A stretch of 33,803 nucleotides of DNA from CAZVON01 sp964628435 (GTDB lineage: Bacteria > Patescibacteriota > Microgenomatia > Levybacterales > UBA12049): NCBI GenBank assembly GCA_964628435.1, contig CAZVON010000011.1, forward strand, positions 1 to 33,803. Direction: 5' to 3'. Position numbers and translations under genes: made by a program. Below, in pieces: positions 24,288-32,580 of this stretch. Each line of letters opens with the position of its first letter. The first letter of the stretch is position 1. Under the pieces are notes generated by a model. That model made no database searches. It was not told the DNA's origin and was given only the letters and a program-made list of their open reading frames with translations.

Positions 24288-24596
24288 TCGATGGATGACA
24301 ATTGCAGTGACTAGGTCGATTAATTTTGTCCCATGCGAGTTCTCTAATCGTTCGTGAGAGTCAGTACCGATTACCAAGCTATAGAATGCAGTTTCCTCTT
24401 GTTCAAGGAATGACTTTATGTGAAAAATAACTTCTTTAAGTGTTAACGCACCCTTTGTTTCACTATAAAGTATTTCTTTAAAGCTGTAACTAGTATTCAT
24501 AGTACGAACAGGAGTGATTAAAAGATTAAAAGTGGGTATGGATTGTACGGTAAAAAGAAGCATACCCCTAAACTTGCTTTATTTTACCACATTTTC

Positions 24597-25745
24597 TTAT
24601 AGTTTCATAATCCATTTAAAAGCTATTTTTAAAGGTTGCGGAATACGGGTAGTATTCTGAAGTGGTTCTGAATGGTTTGAGAAATCTTTGGTAGTCAGTG
24701 GGATTTGAATTGATTCGTCTCCAAGAATTTCTGGCAAAAGTGACGGCGTACCTTTTATTTTTTGCATGTCTTTTAACACGGTATACTGTGAACTGGGTGA
24801 TCCGTTTTCAAGTAAAAAAGAAAACTCTACAAAAGGGCCCATGTTTGCCCTAAAAAGGAAAGGAGTTATCGCAACTATTGATGAGTCGTTCCAAACAGAC
24901 GAGAATGCTTCTCGATAATAATTTTCTATTGTGCCGTCTGAGAGGTTTTTTTTGGACCATCCAGTTTCGGTAATAAATACTGGAAGTTCTTTATTAATAA
25001 GGGATTTTAATAATTGATTTTCGTGTTGAAATGTCGCGATACTTACTCTATCTTGTTTGGTAGGAGGTTGGGAAAATGCTGGGTTTGGATACGAATGACT
25101 GCCGAGTCCATCAACTTGTTCAAATACGTCTGGAAAACTTACAACCATAGTTTCTATAAATTCGTATTCGTTAATTGCAACTTGCGGAATTGTTGCAGCG
25201 GCATTATCAAGTCCTGCAGAAATAATAAAAAAATCCGGATTTTTAGATTTGAATAGATCTGATGCGTAACGCAGAATACCAGCATATTCAGAAGGGTTGG
25301 GATTTCCTCCCCATTCATCAGCGCGATTTACTTCGTTGAAAACTATTATGTATCGGTTTTTCGTTGGCCATCGTAGTGAGCTTAAAAAGTTCGCAAAATC
25401 CAACACATCTTCGGCAGTTGGTTTTCTCCAGACTTTGGTATTAAAATAATCTCCTTCAGTAGCAAGTCGAACAAGAGGGATAACATGCAAAGAGCCTGCA
25501 TCATCCATAAATTTTTGCCATTTTTCTAGATCTTTATCTGCAGTTTGAATAGGAATAGTTACATATCCCCAATCTCCACCCTTTGAGTTTACCAGAGAAG
25601 CTGCTTCGTGGATTTCTGAAGGAAATAAAATATGGATGCCAAATTTGTTATTTGGCACTGAGAGAGGATTTTCAACTGCCAAAGCAGAACGCGGATTAAT
25701 ACATACACAAAGGAAAAAAAACACCAAAACAAATAGTATTCTCAT
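24597..25745 (-). CDS. Secreted glycoside-hydrolase-like protein (clan GH-A fold)
   Basis: A 382-aa protein with a signal peptide (ILFVLVFFFLCVCI, cleavage probably after ALA at 23), so it is exported. The rest looks like a TIM barrel. The candidate acid/base is Glu138 in VFNEVNRADEW and the candidate nucleophile is Glu260 in FITETGWSKK, the NE...E layout of clan GH-A (GH5/GH39-like). GSHSYPNPAF between them is also typical. The C-terminal 60 residues are Ser/Thr/Pro-rich. The substrate cannot be assigned. A TATAAT box is 17 bases upstream, with no Shine-Dalgarno. Confidence 0.75.
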   Translation of the reverse strand: MRILFVLVFFFLCVCINPRSALAVENPLSVPNNKFGIHILFPSEIHEAASLVNSKGGDWGYVTIPIQTADKDLEKWQKFMDDAGSLHVIPLVRLATEGDYFNTKVWRKPTAEDVLDFANFLSSLRWPTKNRYIIVFNEVNRADEWGGNPNPSEYAGILRYASDLFKSKNPDFFIISAGLDNAAATIPQVAINEYEFIETMVVSFPDVFEQVDGLGSHSYPNPAFSQPPTKQDRVSIATFQHENQLLKSLINKELPVFITETGWSKKNLSDGTIENYYREAFSSVWNDSSIVAITPFLFRANMGPFVEFSFLLENGSPSSQYTVLKDMQKIKGTPSLLPEILGDESIQIPLTTKDFSNHSEPLQNTTRIPQPLKIAFKWIMKL

Positions 25746-25770
25746 ATGGGTTTTGCAGAGGAATTATAAT

Positions 25771-26955
25771 CTATTCTTCATCAAATGAAAACCCAAGAAC
25801 AGAGAGAATGGTATAGAGTGCCTGTTTATCTGTTGACTTTTGATGAGTGCGCGATAGAAGCGTTTTGATATACTCGATAACTTTGGGAGTATCCATATCG
25901 TTGTCCATGTGATGAATAAATTCCTTCATGTGAATAGTATCTGCTGAAAGAGGTGACATATCTTTTCTTTGAGGCAAATGGTTTTTAATACTCAAAAACA
26001 TTTCTTGTGCTTGATTGATTTCTTCATAGTCAAACTCCCACGGCTGTCGATAATGATGAGAAAGCAGAGTTAACCGTATTGCATCTGCAGAGTATGTTTT
26101 AAGTAAATCAGATACCATAAGCAAATTGCCTAAAGACTTAGACATTTTTTCTCCTTGATACATCAGCATTGCGGTATGCATCCAATATTTCACAAAAGGA
26201 GATTTATTGGTATAACTTTCTGACTGAGCAATTTCACTTTCATGGTGCGGATATACAAGATCTCTTCCACCGCCGTGTATATCTATGTGCTTACCAAGAT
26301 ATTGGTGAATCATAGCAGAACATTCAATATGCCAGCCAGGTCGTCCATTTCCCCATGGGCTTTCCCAAAATGGTTCATCTAAAGTAGACTGCTGCCACAA
26401 AACAAAGTCCAGTGGATTTTTTTTACGTGGATCGTAAATATTTGCACCGCGATCGTTGGCTATAACTATCATTTGACTCTTGGTAAAGCCTGATAACGTC
26501 CCGTATTTTCTAAAGGTTGATATGTCGAAATAGACATTTCCGTCTTTCTCATATGCATGACCTTTTTTTTGAAGTACTATTACCATTTTAATGATGTAAG
26601 ATATTGAATCAGTTGCTTTTACATAATAAGTTGGAAGCTGAATATGCAGATTTTTTAGATCCTCTAAAAAGCTATTTGTCCAATAGCCTCCTAAGCTTCT
26701 CCAGTCTTTCTTTTCTTTTTTTGCCCGCTTGAGGATATCATCATCAATATCTGTCACGTTTTGGGTATAGATTACGGTATAACCTTTGTATTGTAAATAT
26801 CTGACCAACACATCGAAAAAAAGATAGGTGAACGCGTGACCAAGGTGAGTAGTATCGTATGGGGTAATGCCGCAAACATATATTTTTACCGTTTTTCGGG
26901 AAAAAGGCGAAAATGGCTCTATTTTTTTTGAAAGAGAGTTAAAAATTTTCATCAT
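25771..26955 (-). CDS. cysS: Cysteinyl-tRNA synthetase / MshC-like cysteine ligase
   Basis: A class I synthetase core of 394 aa. It has HLGH (37-40), KMSKS (270-274), and zinc ligands Cys28, Cys212, His237 and probably Glu241 as in CysRS. The GITPYDTTHLGHAFTY and TQNVTDIDDDILKRAKKEKKDWRSL stretches look closer to the mycothiol ligase MshC, and the protein ends at ILSVLGFSFDEE, lacking the C-terminal anticodon-binding domain of CysRS (about 460 aa). HHESEIAQSE and GNVYFDIS look CysRS-like. I favour a minimal CysRS but keep MshC-like open. The second ATG (26952) is six bases after TATTAT. Confidence 0.85.
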   Translation of the reverse strand: MMKIFNSLSKKIEPFSPFSRKTVKIYVCGITPYDTTHLGHAFTYLFFDVLVRYLQYKGYTVIYTQNVTDIDDDILKRAKKEKKDWRSLGGYWTNSFLEDLKNLHIQLPTYYVKATDSISYIIKMVIVLQKKGHAYEKDGNVYFDISTFRKYGTLSGFTKSQMIVIANDRGANIYDPRKKNPLDFVLWQQSTLDEPFWESPWGNGRPGWHIECSAMIHQYLGKHIDIHGGGRDLVYPHHESEIAQSESYTNKSPFVKYWMHTAMLMYQGEKMSKSLGNLLMVSDLLKTYSADAIRLTLLSHHYRQPWEFDYEEINQAQEMFLSIKNHLPQRKDMSPLSADTIHMKEFIHHMDNDMDTPKVIEYIKTLLSRTHQKSTDKQALYTILSVLGFSFDEE

Positions 26956-27023
26956 GTTATAATAGCATATGCTTGCTCAATTGTTACATTGCTAAATTGT
27001 TATTTCAATAGAACAATTCAACA
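26956..27023. promoter_or_regulatory. Divergent control region between cysS and the LmbE-like gene
   Basis: Sixty-eight bases. They hold TATTAT (26959-26964, minus strand) for cysS and a run of octamer-like units (attgttac, attgctaa, attgttat) facing aacaattc and aacaatga, so the two halves are roughly inverted. No clear promoter for the plus-strand gene was found. Confidence 0.4.
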
Positions 27024-27728
27024 ATGAAAGCCATTTTTGTTTTTGCACATCCAGATGACGAGTCGTTTTCAAGTGGTGGGACTATTGCAAAACTTGCTAA
27101 AAAAGGAGTGCAGGTTTTGCTTATCACAGCAACTCGGGGAGAAGCAGGAGCAGTGGGTAATCCGCCTATTACAACAACAGATAAATTAGGAGCAGTTCGA
27201 GAAATTGAACTACAAAAGGCAGCTCGTATTTTAGGAATTCGTAAGGTCTTTTTTCTAGACTTTACCGATTACACATTGCATGCTCTTTCTCAAGAAACAA
27301 TAATTCAAAAAATATTTCAAATTATTAAGGAGGAACAACCAGATATAGTTATAACATTTGATAAACATGGAATATCGAATCATCCTGACCATGTCGTCAT
27401 ATCAAAAGCAACTACAAAAGCTTTTAAAAAATATCTAGAAATCGCAGGAAAGCACATACGTTTGTATCACACGACTACTCCTGTAAGTAATCTAAAAAAA
27501 ATGGAAGAAGTTGGTTTAGATTATAAAGTATTTGGAAAAATGAAAGGAACACCAGATAAGAAAATAACCACGATAATTGATATTAAGCATACGCTTTCAA
27601 CAAAAATAAAGGCTCTTAAATCTCATAAGACTCAACAGAAAGATTGGGAGGGATTCCTCAAAAGAAGAAAACATACCGACTTGACAAAAGAGTATTTTTG
27701 TTTAATATTAGAAAACTCCGTTTTGTAA
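27024..27728 (+). CDS. LmbE/PIG-L family deacetylase
   Basis: A zinc-dependent N-acetylglucosamine-type deacetylase of 234 aa. The metal motif is AHPDDE (8-13) and the second is SNHPDH. TATRGEAGAVGNPP is the loop typical of the actinobacterial/Chloroflexi branch that includes MshB and Mca relatives. The C-terminal half is lysine-rich (KIKALKSHKTQQKDW), a common ending in this family. Usual substrates are GlcNAc-inositol, GlcNAc-malate or GlcNAc-lipids. It is transcribed away from the Cys ligase gene, 68 bases apart. Confidence 0.88.
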   Translation: MKAIFVFAHPDDESFSSGGTIAKLAKKGVQVLLITATRGEAGAVGNPPITTTDKLGAVREIELQKAARILGIRKVFFLDFTDYTLHALSQETIIQKIFQIIKEEQPDIVITFDKHGISNHPDHVVISKATTKAFKKYLEIAGKHIRLYHTTTPVSNLKKMEEVGLDYKVFGKMKGTPDKKITTIIDIKHTLSTKIKALKSHKTQQKDWEGFLKRRKHTDLTKEYFCLILENSVL

Positions 27729-27822
27729 TTTCTTCAACACGCACGTTATTATTCTAATAGATTAGTAGTATTTTCTCGAATAGCTTCTCGTCACATGTCG
27801 CAAGAGTGAATCAAGAAATAAA

Positions 27823-29130
27823 TCAAGCTGGATGAATATACGAATACGTGAGAATACAATTACCAAGGATAAATAAATAAAAGTAGATATTCCCCACGAT
27901 ATAATATAATTTCCTCTTTTTTAAAATACCCGACAAAAAAATTGGCATAAAAAGCAAAAAAACTAAAATACGAAATACGAATGGCGATAATCCAAATGTT
28001 TCTTCATATAAGTATTGTATTTGGAAGAAACCAATATAGAGAATAAATAAAATGAATAGTCCATTCATTTTATTTACTGCTTCGGTTAGAACATAAGATG
28101 TACCAATAGCCATCAAGGGGAAAAGAGGAATAAGATACCAACCGCTTTGACCTTGCTTCGTGAGAGATAAAAGCATCAGTAAAAAGTATGTCATAAACGG
28201 TACAAGAATTACTTGATGTTTTTTAAACTCCATCAAGCAGAGAAAAAGAGCAATAAAACCAAAAAGATACCATCCATCATAAAAAATTTTGTTGATAATA
28301 ATTGGAGTTGAGACAATATACAGCAACGATTCCGGCCCAATTTCTCGAGCTGATTGTATTGATTGAACTTGAAAAAAAAGCTCTTTGTCATAATACGCAC
28401 TGTAACCATATAACATAAGTACGAAAATAAAAAAAGTTATACAAAAAATAAGAATATGTTTTAAATTGGTCCTATTAAATATTAAAAGACAAATTAAGGA
28501 TAAAAACACAAATATTCCTACAATTTTAGTCAAAAAAGCAAGTCCGGATAATATCCCAAGAGATATCACAGTGGATGTTGAAACCTTTTTCTTATGAAAA
28601 ACATATACATACATGCTTACTAACATAAGAAAAGCTAAAAGATTTTCTCCCACTACGAAACGCATATTCATAATAAAAAGTGTTGTGGTGGAAAATATTA
28701 AAAGCGCCCAAACTCCAGTTTTGTATCTATATAGCTTATTTCCTATTAAAAACACGAAAACCGAAGAAACAGTAGCTAAAAAGATTGGGACAAGTCGAAT
28801 AGTCGAAAGTGAAATTTTTGTAAACGAATCTTCTGAGTTTAATAACGCCCATGATCCTATAAGGAGACCATATAGAGGTGGATGATCAAGATATGGTTGT
28901 ACAATGGGAAAATACAGATTTTTTATAGTTAAATGTGATTTGAGAGTATATACAGGAAAAGCAGACCAGGAAATAGGAACACCTTTTGTTAGCAAGCTTA
29001 TCCCCAGAAAAGCATATGCATATTCATCGCTCGTTGCGCCGCGTTGAGGGTATTCCGTGTAATTGTGCAGACGTAGTAATAAGGTAACAAAGATAATACC
29101 TGCTATTGACCAAATTCTTAGTCTACTCAT
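27823..29130 (-). CDS. GT-C membrane glycosyltransferase (ArnT/PMT-like)
   Basis: A 435-aa integral membrane protein with about 10-11 hydrophobic segments. The first external loop carries GATSDEYAYA, with the Asp35/Glu36 pair at the position of the catalytic acidic residue in GT39/GT83 enzymes, and LDHPPLYGLL follows. Such enzymes transfer sugars from polyprenyl-phosphate carriers to lipids or proteins outside the membrane. The acceptor is unknown. Codon use is A/T-rich, as expected for a membrane protein. It is convergent with the LmbE-like gene across 94 bases in which I see no strong terminator. Confidence 0.82.
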   Translation of the reverse strand: MSRLRIWSIAGIIFVTLLLRLHNYTEYPQRGATSDEYAYAFLGISLLTKGVPISWSAFPVYTLKSHLTIKNLYFPIVQPYLDHPPLYGLLIGSWALLNSEDSFTKISLSTIRLVPIFLATVSSVFVFLIGNKLYRYKTGVWALLIFSTTTLFIMNMRFVVGENLLAFLMLVSMYVYVFHKKKVSTSTVISLGILSGLAFLTKIVGIFVFLSLICLLIFNRTNLKHILIFCITFFIFVLMLYGYSAYYDKELFFQVQSIQSAREIGPESLLYIVSTPIIINKIFYDGWYLFGFIALFLCLMEFKKHQVILVPFMTYFLLMLLSLTKQGQSGWYLIPLFPLMAIGTSYVLTEAVNKMNGLFILFILYIGFFQIQYLYEETFGLSPFVFRILVFLLFMPIFLSGILKKRKLYYIVGNIYFYLFILGNCILTYSYIHPA

Positions 29131-29159
29131 CGGTTATAGTACCATTGTACACTATACTA

Positions 29160-29169
29160 NNNNNNNNNN
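29160..29169. other. Assembly gap (10 N) at the 3' end of the histidine kinase gene
   Basis: Ten N between the kinase coding region and 29 bases before the GT-C gene. The natural stop codon of the kinase is hidden here. Confidence 0.99.
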
Positions 29170-30529
29170 TTTCTTGTTTAACGTCTTCTTTCGGGTTCTT
29201 AGCAAAAGGAATAAAAATAACAGTTTGTGCGCCAGTTTCTGTGTTTTGAGGAATCACATCACCTTCGTGTTTATTTAAAATACCTGTATACATCGCCATT
29301 CCCATACCGTTACTTTCAACATCATCTGATCCATATCCATGAATTTTTTCTTTTGCTGCTTGTATAAAACCGCGGTGCACAATTTCAGGTGGGTATCCGC
29401 CGCCATTGTCATTACACCACACAGTTACACCTGATTCATCATCAGAATTTCTTACAGTTATTTGAAAATTTCTTCTAGTTGGTTGGGCATTTGCAGTATA
29501 TTTTTTCAGACTATTTCTTCCAACTTCTCGAACTAGAGATGCTATAGTTCCAAGGTCAATACGTAGAAGACGACGTAGAGCAACACGAGGGTTTACTACA
29601 AGATCTACATCTTCCTGTCTAAAGCCAGCTTGTTGTAGTTGTGGAGCAATAAACGACGCAAAGATTTCCCTAAAATTACTCACGGTTGACTCTTTCCACT
29701 TATTTGCAAGCCTTTCTATTTCTTCATTTATCTTTAAAAACTGTTCTAATATCTGTTGTCGTCTTTCCTGGTATATTCGAAAGTCTACCAGCCTGGCTTT
29801 TAACTCGAGAGATTGCGCTGTCAAACTGAGTGCTGTAAGTGGTGTTTTAAAATCATGAATAAATGGTTGTAAGGTGTCTGTCAAAAACTCGCCTAGGCTA
29901 GCTTTGTTTTCGACATACAAGACTATTGGTTTTCCACCCTGCGTATAATAAGAGGAAGGGATGGCGATATTGCCTAAAGATTTTACAAATAAGGCAAAAC
30001 GATAGTGGTTGATGATATACGAAAACCACTCAGAATCGTTTTTTATTCGACCCGTTAGCATTTCTTGGGTATCTTCACGAGGTATTCCTGATTTTTGGTC
30101 TCGTTCAATTTTTTCTTCAATATGTGGTAAGTCTTTGATTGATCCCCAGGTGAAATCAGCAACATCATGTATTATATCAACAGTTGCCGCGTTTGCTATT
30201 CGAGCAAATCGTGTGATAAGATGTGTCATATGTATGACTGATTGCGTTTCACCCATTAAGCTACCATTCGCAGTTAAAAAGGCGTGTATATCTTGTTGGT
30301 TTTGCGGAGTAGCTTCAGGTAAAAGGGGAACATTGCTGCGGTATAATGCCCATCTTTTTGCGAAATTAAGACCTTCAATAATGGTTTGAGTTGCTTGAGC
30401 ATGAGGAGCTTGGGTAAGCTTCGCATCTTTAAATTCTAGTTTCAAAAACCGAGGTTTTGCTCCCCTTTCTATCTCGGCAGCCTTTGGCGTTAATACTCTG
30501 TCTGTTGGAATAAAACGGTTTTCTATCAT
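29170..30529 (-). CDS. Soluble sensor histidine kinase (3' end lost in gap)
   Basis: 453 residues are visible. The dimerisation/phosphoacceptor box is FIHDFKTPLTALS with His225. The ATPase domain has an N box REVGRNSLKKY (Asn339), G1 CNDNGGGYPPE (Asp374) and G2 ESNGMGMAMY. The N-terminal 200 residues have no membrane helix and no PAS or GAF signature I recognise. They are mainly helical. The visible end IFIPFAKNPKED is where the ATPase domain normally finishes, so few residues are missing. No response regulator is in the window. The start ATG 30529 sits 5 bases after a weak TAATTT, downstream of paired ATCGAT sites. Confidence 0.85.
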
Positions 30530-30543
30530 TAGAAAAATTAGGT

Positions 30544-30557
30544 ATCGATAAATCGAT
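30544..30557. promoter_or_regulatory. Candidate operator upstream of the histidine kinase
   Basis: ATCGAT-AA-ATCGAT, two palindromic hexamers two bases apart, 15 bases before the kinase start and overlapping where a promoter would lie. The bound factor is unknown. Confidence 0.3.
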
Positions 30558-30684
30558 TTTTCAGTGAAAATAAATGCGATATTTATTCAAACTCAATACG
30601 TTGGTAAAGAGATGTAGAATAATGTTTGAATAATACCTGTATAAGAGGCAATGTGTCTTATAAATACCTCAGTGGTTTGTCAAC

Positions 30685-31134
30685 TTAATAATAGTTAACG
30701 TTACCAGATCTGATTTCTTTGTTCTTCATTGTATCAATTGAAAGTGGCACAAGCCAAGATATGTTCATAATTATACTCAACGGTAATTTATTTACATGTG
30801 CCCACTCAATTTGTTCATCAGTCATACTTTTAAAATCAGAGAGAGTGTTATTATACACTGTTGCAAATACATACACAATCCACATTTTAGATTCCAAAGT
30901 AATAATCGAAACCCATTGCTCTTTTTCTATTCTTCTTCCTGTTTCTTCGTATGTTTCACGCGCTATTGCGTTTAAGGCGGTTTCGTTTTTATCTATATGT
31001 CCACCAATCCCATTGAATTTCCCTTTTTGCCATTGAGGTCTATTCTTGCGAATCAGAAGAACCTTACCAAAAGAAGAGTCGAAAACAAACCCTAATACGT
31101 ATTTTGTTTTATGTATAGAAGTCGTGTGAACCAT
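30685..31134 (-). CDS. Nudix hydrolase
   Basis: A pyrophosphohydrolase of 149 aa from ATG 31134. The Nudix box is complete: G-x5-E-x7-RETYEETG in GGHIDKNETALNAIARETYEETG. VLLIRKNRPQWQKGKFNGIGG upstream resembles MutT-like members that sanitise nucleotides, but the substrate is not fixed by the box. A GTG at 31176 would add 14 residues. I chose the ATG because GGAGA lies about 10 bases upstream of it and the family starts near KYVLGFVF. TTGACA at 30678-30683 on the same strand, just past its end, may start the kinase transcript. Confidence 0.85.
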   Translation of the reverse strand: MVHTTSIHKTKYVLGFVFDSSFGKVLLIRKNRPQWQKGKFNGIGGHIDKNETALNAIARETYEETGRRIEKEQWVSIITLESKMWIVYVFATVYNNTLSDFKSMTDEQIEWAHVNKLPLSIIMNISWLVPLSIDTMKNKEIRSGNVNYY

Positions 31135-31186
31135 TACAACCAATTCTCCAACCCGTGTGGGTTCTGTTGTCTTCACGAACGCAGCT

Positions 31187-31651
31187 TTACTTAATAAACC
31201 TTACAGAAATAATAAATAGGACTAAAACTGCTGCTAAAAAGATGGCAAATCCAAAAAATTCATAGAAGTAACTAAGCGAGAGGCCATAGACCAGATTTTC
31301 TGTGATTTGAAGAAACAGCAACATTACAGCCTCAAGTACGGAGAGAAATAAAAATGCCAGGATTATAGATTTTTTATGCTTTTTAACACCAGCGAGGGTA
31401 CAGGAGCCTTTTTGCTTTAAGTAGGTATACACCCCAAATACAAAAAATACTGTCGCGATGATAAAAAAGATTGGTCCATATTGGAAGACCAGTGTGTTTC
31501 TTAAGGTGATTCCTGCTGAGATGTTGATGATCCCAAATAGGACAAGGACCAGAGGGATAATGCCACACATCTCAAACAAGATTGGAGCAAGCGCGGCTCT
31601 TAGAAGCGGATGCATCCTATATTTTTTGACTAACGATAATAAATGATTCAT
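31187..31651 (-). CDS. Small four-helix membrane protein of unknown function
   Basis: A 154-aa protein with four hydrophobic segments: about 18-43, 56-76, 93-113 and 125-151. A CTLAGVKKHKK loop lies between the second and third. The layout, with Cys28 in FEMCGIIP at the first helix and another Cys (83) after the second, recalls small MerT-like transporters, but the paired vicinal cysteines of MerT are absent. It starts 23 bases after the 3' end of tRNA-Glu on the same strand and may be read through from it. Function unassigned. Confidence 0.65.
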   Translation of the reverse strand: MNHLLSLVKKYRMHPLLRAALAPILFEMCGIIPLVLVLFGIINISAGITLRNTLVFQYGPIFFIIATVFFVFGVYTYLKQKGSCTLAGVKKHKKSIILAFLFLSVLEAVMLLFLQITENLVYGLSLSYFYEFFGFAIFLAAVLVLFIISVRFIK

Positions 31652-31674
31652 AATAGTATTAAGTTCGTTATCAG

Positions 31675-31747
31675 TGACCCCAACCGGATTCGAACCGGTG
31701 TTAGCTGGCTGAAAACCAGCTGTCCTAGGCCACTAGACGATGGGGCC
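31675..31747 (-). tRNA. tRNA-Glu (anticodon TTC)
   Basis: Acceptor GGCCCCA pairs with TGGGGTC (one G-T pair). The D arm contains TCTAGTGGCCTAGGA, the anticodon stem AGCTGG/CCAGCT encloses TTTTCAG with anticodon TTC, the T loop is TTCGAAT, and the discriminator is A. CCA is not encoded. Confidence 0.95.
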
Positions 31748-31757
31748 AACTAAATAT

Positions 31758-31786
31758 ATTATATCTAAATCTACCGCTTAAAACAA
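31758..31786 (-). promoter_or_regulatory. Putative promoter for tRNA-Glu
   Basis: Minus strand: TTGTTT (31786-31781), 17-base spacer, TATAAT (31763-31758). Transcription would begin about four to five bases before the tRNA. Confidence 0.6.
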
Positions 31787-31837
31787 GAAAAACAATACTC
31801 TATAATAAGAGTCTTTAGAAAAACTCGCAGCTTTTTC

Positions 31838-32500
31838 TTATTTGATTTTTTTACGAAGGCCATCAAGAATGTCTCTGGCGGTGTTTTGTCCACCAAGTCC
31901 AAAAGCAATTCCACCGGCTATTGCTACCATCGCAACAAATCCTGTAAATAGAATTCGGATAAGATCGGTTGCGACTCCAAGTTGGTTAAGAACAGCAAGA
32001 AGGACAAAAACTGTTACCGCCCATCTGGTTACCGATGCAATGGCCGATGCTGTTTCTGGTGATACGCCATGAATGGATCCAAGTACTACATCGTGAGCAA
32101 GCTTTGCGAATACAAATCCAACCAAGGCAATAATCGCTGCGACAAATACATTTGGCAAATATAACAAGAATGTATTAAGAATCGTGACTATTTGCGGTAA
32201 GCCCCACACATCGGCAGTCGGAATCAAAAACATCACAACTACAAACCATCGAACTATCTCTGCCAGAATATTTGTCCAAGAAAATTCATGTCTTCCTTCG
32301 GGAACACCGTATCGTCTTAAAAAGGATTCTGCATTTAACGCTTTGAAAAGCTCTATAATTCCTTGTTTTAAAATAGCTGCAATAATCACGCCAATCAGAA
32401 GGATAACTGCTCCGGCAATAAACTTTGGGACAAAGGTTACAATCGCGTAAAGACCGTTGTTAATAGAAGCAAGGAGTGTTTGGCCAATATCTGTTGTCAT
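31838..32500 (-). CDS. MscS-like transmembrane protein without the beta domain
   Basis: A 220-aa membrane protein with four to five helices (about 18-45, 76-98, 107-138, 152-175, 180-203). The last helix and tail, GIAFGLGGQNTARDILDGLRKK, match the pore helix of MscS-type channels, but the protein stops where the cytoplasmic beta domain should start. This is the TM-helix-repeat (PF05552-like) type. A very strong Shine-Dalgarno, AAAGGAGGTGA, precedes the ATG, and a promoter TTGACA-17-TACACT lies upstream, so it is probably well expressed. Channel activity is not certain. Confidence 0.8.
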   Translation of the reverse strand: MTTDIGQTLLASINNGLYAIVTFVPKFIAGAVILLIGVIIAAILKQGIIELFKALNAESFLRRYGVPEGRHEFSWTNILAEIVRWFVVVMFLIPTADVWGLPQIVTILNTFLLYLPNVFVAAIIALVGFVFAKLAHDVVLGSIHGVSPETASAIASVTRWAVTVFVLLAVLNQLGVATDLIRILFTGFVAMVAIAGGIAFGLGGQNTARDILDGLRKKIK

Positions 32501-32580
32501 ATGTTCACCTCCTTTCGTAAGTCAACTATAAAGATCATATGAACTCTTCTGAGGATTTTCTGTAATAGGTATTACATTTT

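Larger units (their letters stand above)
23912..24500 (-). pseudogene. YkuK-like (DUF458) RNase H-fold protein, broken by a gap and a homopolymer
   Basis: Two pieces of one gene. The 5' piece, from ATG 24500, has FKEILYSETKGALTLKEVIFHI and VIGTDSHERLENSHGTK, ending ATAIVIHR-like at the N gap. The 3' piece begins near 24175 with NIRTLREKIYAETLESLNFA and ends with HVDVGTRGETRDMIKEIVGM and AYGASYVADRHT. Between them lie the ten N, 76 bases that match the family in no frame, and 21 T in a row. I read this as a scaffold join problem, not proven natural decay. The family is a predicted nuclease of unknown role. Confidence 0.7.

Noticed and set aside
29123..29159. Continuation of the histidine kinase frame beyond the N gap (SIVYNGTITDE)
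   Set aside because: The frame across ten placeholder N is arbitrary, and the segment overlaps the GT-C gene start. The true kinase end is hidden.
30009..30389. Plus-strand open frame of 126 codons within the histidine kinase
   Set aside because: Antisense to a clear kinase; serine/cysteine-rich chance reading.
31187..31651. Calling the four-helix protein a mercury transporter
   Set aside because: The vicinal cysteine pair of MerT is absent and there are no mer neighbours; only the general layout agrees.
31817..31838. AGAAAAA...TTTTTCT inverted repeat after the MscS-like gene as a terminator
   Set aside because: The stem is almost all A-T and no U tract follows on the gene's strand, so the hairpin would be weak.
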